DNA of 64,000 nucleotides from JAXMEQ01 sp046348225 (lineage in GTDB: Bacteria; Pseudomonadota; Gammaproteobacteria; Burkholderiales; Burkholderiaceae_C), in assembly GCA_046348225.1 (NCBI GenBank), contig JAXMEQ010000002.1:434001-498000 (forward strand). The letters run 5' to 3'. The position numbers and the translations under genes were made by a program. The notes below the pieces were generated by a model. It was not told where the DNA came from and did not search any database. It was given only the letters and a program-made list of their open reading frames with translations. Shown here piece by piece: positions 61,727 through 64,000 of this stretch. Positions within the stretch are counted from its first letter, which is position 1, and each line of letters starts with the position of its first letter.

Positions 61727-63142
61727 TTACAGTGAGTAGTACATGTCGTATTCCACCGGATGGGTGGCCATGCGGAAGCGCGTGACTTCGCCCATCTTCA
61801 GTTCGATGTAGGCGTCGATCATGCTGTCGGTGAACACGCCACCCTTGGTCAGGAAGCCGCGGCCCTTGTCCAGGTAGTCCAGCGCCTGGTCCAGGCTGTG
61901 GCACACGGTCGGCACCTTCGCGTCTTCTTCCGGCGGCAGGTGGTACAGGTCCTTGGTGGCAGCCTCGCCCGGGTGGATCTTGTTTTCCACGCCGTCCAGA
62001 CCGGCCATCAGCAGCGCGGCAAAGCCCAGGTACGGGTTGCACAGCGGATCGGGGAAGCGCGCTTCGATGCGGCGGCCCTTCGGGTTGGCCACGTACGGGA
62101 TGCGGATCGAGGCCGAGCGGTTCTTTGCCGAATAGGCCAGCTTCACCGGGGCTTCGAAACCGGGCACCAGGCGCTTGTAGCTGTTGGTGCCGGGGTTGGT
62201 GATGGCGTTCAGCGCACGGGCGTGCTTGATGATGCCGCCGATGTAGTACAGCGCGAAGTCGCTCAGGCCGGCGTAGCCGTCACCGGCGAACAGGTTCTTG
62301 CCGTCCTTCCAGACCGACTGGTGCACGTGCATGCCGGAGCCGTTGTCGCCCACGATCGGCTTGGGCATGAAGGTGGCCGTCTTGCCATAGGCGTTGGCCA
62401 CGTTCTGCACCACGTACTTGAGCAGCAGGGTCCAGTCGGCGCGCTGCACGAGCGTGCTGAACTTGGTGCCGATTTCGTTCTGGCCGGCGCCGGCCACTTC
62501 GTGGTGGAACACTTCGACCGGGATGCCCAGCGACTCGAGGATCAGCGCCATTTCGGCACGCATGTCCTGGGTGCTGTCGACGGGAGGCACCGGGAAGTAG
62601 CCGCCCTTGACGGTGGGACGGTGGCCCTTGTTGCCGCCTTCGATCTTCTTGCCGGTGTTCCACGGTGCTTCGTACTCGTCCACCTTGAAGAAGGTGCCCG
62701 ACATGTCGGAGCCCCAGCGCACGTCATCGAAAATGAAGAATTCGGGTTCCGGACCGAAGTAGGCGGTGTCACCCAGGCCGGAGGCCTTGAGGTACGCCTC
62801 GGCGCGCTTGGCAATGGAGCGCGGGTCGCGGTCGTAGGCCTTGCCGTCGGTCGGGTCGAGCACGTCGCAGCTCAGGAACAGCGTGGTCTCTTCGAAGAAC
62901 GGGTCGATGTTGGCCGTGTTGGCATCGGGCATCAGCAGCATGTCGGAGGCTTCAATGCCCTTCCAGCCGGCGATGGACGAACCGTCGAACGCGTGGCCCG
63001 AGGTGAACTTGTCTTCGTCGAAGTGGGAGACGGGCACGGTCACGTGCTGCTCCTTGCCACGGGTGTCGGTGAAGCGGAAGTCAACAAACTTGACTTCGTT
63101 TTCCTTCACCATCTTCATCACGTCTGCGACGGTCTTTGCCAT
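61727..63142 (-). CDS. glnA: glutamine synthetase, type I
   Basis: 471 aa from ATG 63142, with AGGAGA 8 nt upstream. GS-I motifs: FDGSSIAGWKGI, GPEPEFFIFDDV, NGSGMHVHQSVWKDG, and the adenylylation loop KDLYHLPPEE with the Tyr modified by GlnE in this family. It makes glutamine from glutamate and ammonia. Transcription is by a sigma-54 promoter at 63194-63211 with an NtrC site about 120 bp upstream; most messages should stop at the terminator, keeping glnL-glnG expression lower. Confidence 0.98.
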   Translation of the reverse strand: MAKTVADVMKMVKENEVKFVDFRFTDTRGKEQHVTVPVSHFDEDKFTSGHAFDGSSIAGWKGIEASDMLLMPDANTANIDPFFEETTLFLSCDVLDPTDGKAYDRDPRSIAKRAEAYLKASGLGDTAYFGPEPEFFIFDDVRWGSDMSGTFFKVDEYEAPWNTGKKIEGGNKGHRPTVKGGYFPVPPVDSTQDMRAEMALILESLGIPVEVFHHEVAGAGQNEIGTKFSTLVQRADWTLLLKYVVQNVANAYGKTATFMPKPIVGDNGSGMHVHQSVWKDGKNLFAGDGYAGLSDFALYYIGGIIKHARALNAITNPGTNSYKRLVPGFEAPVKLAYSAKNRSASIRIPYVANPKGRRIEARFPDPLCNPYLGFAALLMAGLDGVENKIHPGEAATKDLYHLPPEEDAKVPTVCHSLDQALDYLDKGRGFLTKGGVFTDSMIDAYIELKMGEVTRFRMATHPVEYDMYYSL

Positions 63143-63193
63143 CAGGTTTCTCCTGGTTTGGATGGTTGTTAAAAAAATGCGGACAGGGCGGGA

Positions 63194-63211
63194 ATGCAGT
63201 TTTTGTGCCAA
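63194..63211 (-). promoter_or_regulatory. sigma-54 promoter of glnA
   Basis: On the minus strand TTGGCACAAAAACTGCAT has the required GG-N10-GC spacing (GG at 63208-63209, GC at 63196-63197) and matches TGGCAC at -24. The transcript would start about 12 bp further on, leaving a 5' leader of roughly 40 nt. Confidence 0.85.
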
Positions 63212-63328
63212 AGCTGGTGCATCGGACAAGCGTGCAAAGCCATTCATTGTGCCTTGAGTTTCAGGCGATTCCCAACGCGAAACTTGCAAGCCGCACCCAT
63301 CGCGCCCAAAGATGGTGCAAACCCAATT

Positions 63329-63345
63329 TGCACCTTATTGGTGCA
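63329..63345. promoter_or_regulatory. NtrC-binding site (enhancer) upstream of glnA
   Basis: TGCACC-TTATT-GGTGCA is a perfect 17-bp dyad identical in form to the NtrC consensus. It lies about 120 bp upstream of the sigma-54 -24 element, the usual enhancer distance. Additional GGTGCA half-sites occur at 63314-63319 and 63216-63221. Confidence 0.88.
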
Positions 63346-63351
63346 ATATTC

Positions 63352-64000
63352 TTAACGCACCAATTCAGGGCCCAACTTCACGTTGAAGGGTTGCAGGCCC
63401 GCCAGCAATGCGGGCCAGGCCTGTGCCACCAACGCGGGCGCCCCTTTGACGCCCAGCTCGATGTGCCGACCGAACTGGGGGTGGTCCACACTGGGCAGGC
63501 TGAACACCTTGGCGCCCGCATGGTCGCGCTCGATGGCCTCCATCAGCGGCGTGAGCGTGGCCTCCATGGCACCGAACACGATCACCGACTTCTCCACCCA
63601 GGCCGCCTGGCGGTGGAGCTGCGGGTACAGGGTGTCCAGCACCCACTCGACCATGGGCCAGGCCATCACCGGAAAGCCCGGCACGAAATGCACATGGCCA
63701 AGGCTGAACCCCGGGATCTTGTTGTACGGGTTGGGGATGATGTGCGCGCCCTGCGGGAACACGCCCATGTTCAGCCGGTGGATGTTGTCCGGCCGGTCGG
63801 GCTCATACGGCACGCCCTGCTCGCGCGCGACGTCCTGCATGCGCTCGCGGATCAGCGCTTCGGCCTCGGGGTGCAGTTCCAGCGGCACGCCAAGTGCCTT
63901 CGCGGCGCACTGGCGCGTGTGGTCGTCAGGCGTGGCACCGATGCCGCCGGTGGAAAACACCACCTCGCCGGATTCAAACGCGCGGGCCAGCGCCCTGGTG
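63352..64000 (-). CDS. molybdopterin-binding (MoCF/CinA-like) protein, 5' end outside the window
   Basis: The frame is open to the window edge, so the N-terminus is missing; 215 codons are visible. FSTGGIGATPDDHT is the MoaB/MogA/CinA-type molybdopterin-binding signature. The rest (GFSLGHVHFVPGFPVMAWPMVEWVLDTLY) fits the stand-alone competence/damage-inducible-A-like family rather than full CinA, as no nicotinamide-nucleotide amidase domain follows. Its stop is 7 bp from the NtrC site of glnA. Confidence 0.85.
   Translation of the reverse strand, partial: TRALARAFESGEVVFSTGGIGATPDDHTRQCAAKALGVPLELHPEAEALIRERMQDVAREQGVPYEPDRPDNIHRLNMGVFPQGAHIIPNPYNKIPGFSLGHVHFVPGFPVMAWPMVEWVLDTLYPQLHRQAAWVEKSVIVFGAMEATLTPLMEAIERDHAGAKVFSLPSVDHPQFGRHIELGVKGAPALVAQAWPALLAGLQPFNVKLGPELVR

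Overview
The window is about 64 kb of GC-rich, densely packed bacterial chromosome from a betaproteobacterium, most likely family Comamonadaceae (order Burkholderiales). The pointers are gene content (imuA-imuB-dnaE2 cassette, tandem glycine riboswitch before gcvTHP, TAXI and DctPQM TRAP genes, NtrC/sigma-54 control of glnA, an intracellular PHA depolymerase) and short dispersed repeats of a kind I associate with that family. I see no prophage, insertion sequence, CRISPR array or defence island. One tRNA gene (Gly, CCC) is present.

Layout. 0-9.8 kb: alaS, a succinate-semialdehyde dehydrogenase, a VCBS-repeat lipoprotein, tRNA-Gly, a DsrE-like protein, two alpha/beta hydrolases and a LysR regulator. 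9.8-15.1 kb: a complete SOS mutasome operon (imuA, imuB, dnaE2) behind a perfect LexA box. 15.1-23 kb: small accessory enzymes, two transglutaminase-like paralogues (one without its catalytic residues), a 3-oxoacid CoA-transferase with a divergent PAS-LuxR regulator, two AhpD-like proteins, and an SDR/EamA/thioesterase operon. 23-30.5 kb: ETF-ubiquinone oxidoreductase, two tandem membrane-anchored TAXI binding proteins, and a DctPQM TRAP transporter behind a GntR-type operator. 30.5-37.4 kb: glycine riboswitch and gcvT-gcvH-gcvP, then a photolyase-like protein with apparently swapped domains and a DCC-COQ7 fusion. 37.4-44 kb: DODA dioxygenase, DsbA-like protein, aroQ, a hydrolase without its catalytic residues, J-domain protein, MFS carrier and aroC. 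44-58.5 kb: cupin, GST, PHA depolymerase, CBS protein, metY, a hydrolase-P450 pair, YihY, a GlcD-like oxidase, malic enzyme, thyA-folA and xth. 58.5-64 kb: the nitrogen regulon core glnA, DUF4124, glnL, glnG, then a molybdopterin-binding protein cut by the window edge.

The least expected signal is a family of 57-bp sequences. Each begins with an exactly 17-bp core (GCTAY-N7-RTAGC) followed by a 40-bp arm. Twelve cores are visible, and nine lie inside or across the start of protein-coding genes (dnaE2, imuB, gcvP, P450, folA, an EamA permease, and three signal-peptide regions). A tenth supplies the C-terminus of YihY. Since 57 bp is 19 codons, reading frames stay open. A second, unrelated palindromic repeat occurs three times, once in frame within gcvP, so gcvP carries both families. 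Two further points stand out: two enzymes have lost two catalytic residues each while their folds are kept, and the glnA promoter shows its complete NtrC/sigma-54 architecture.
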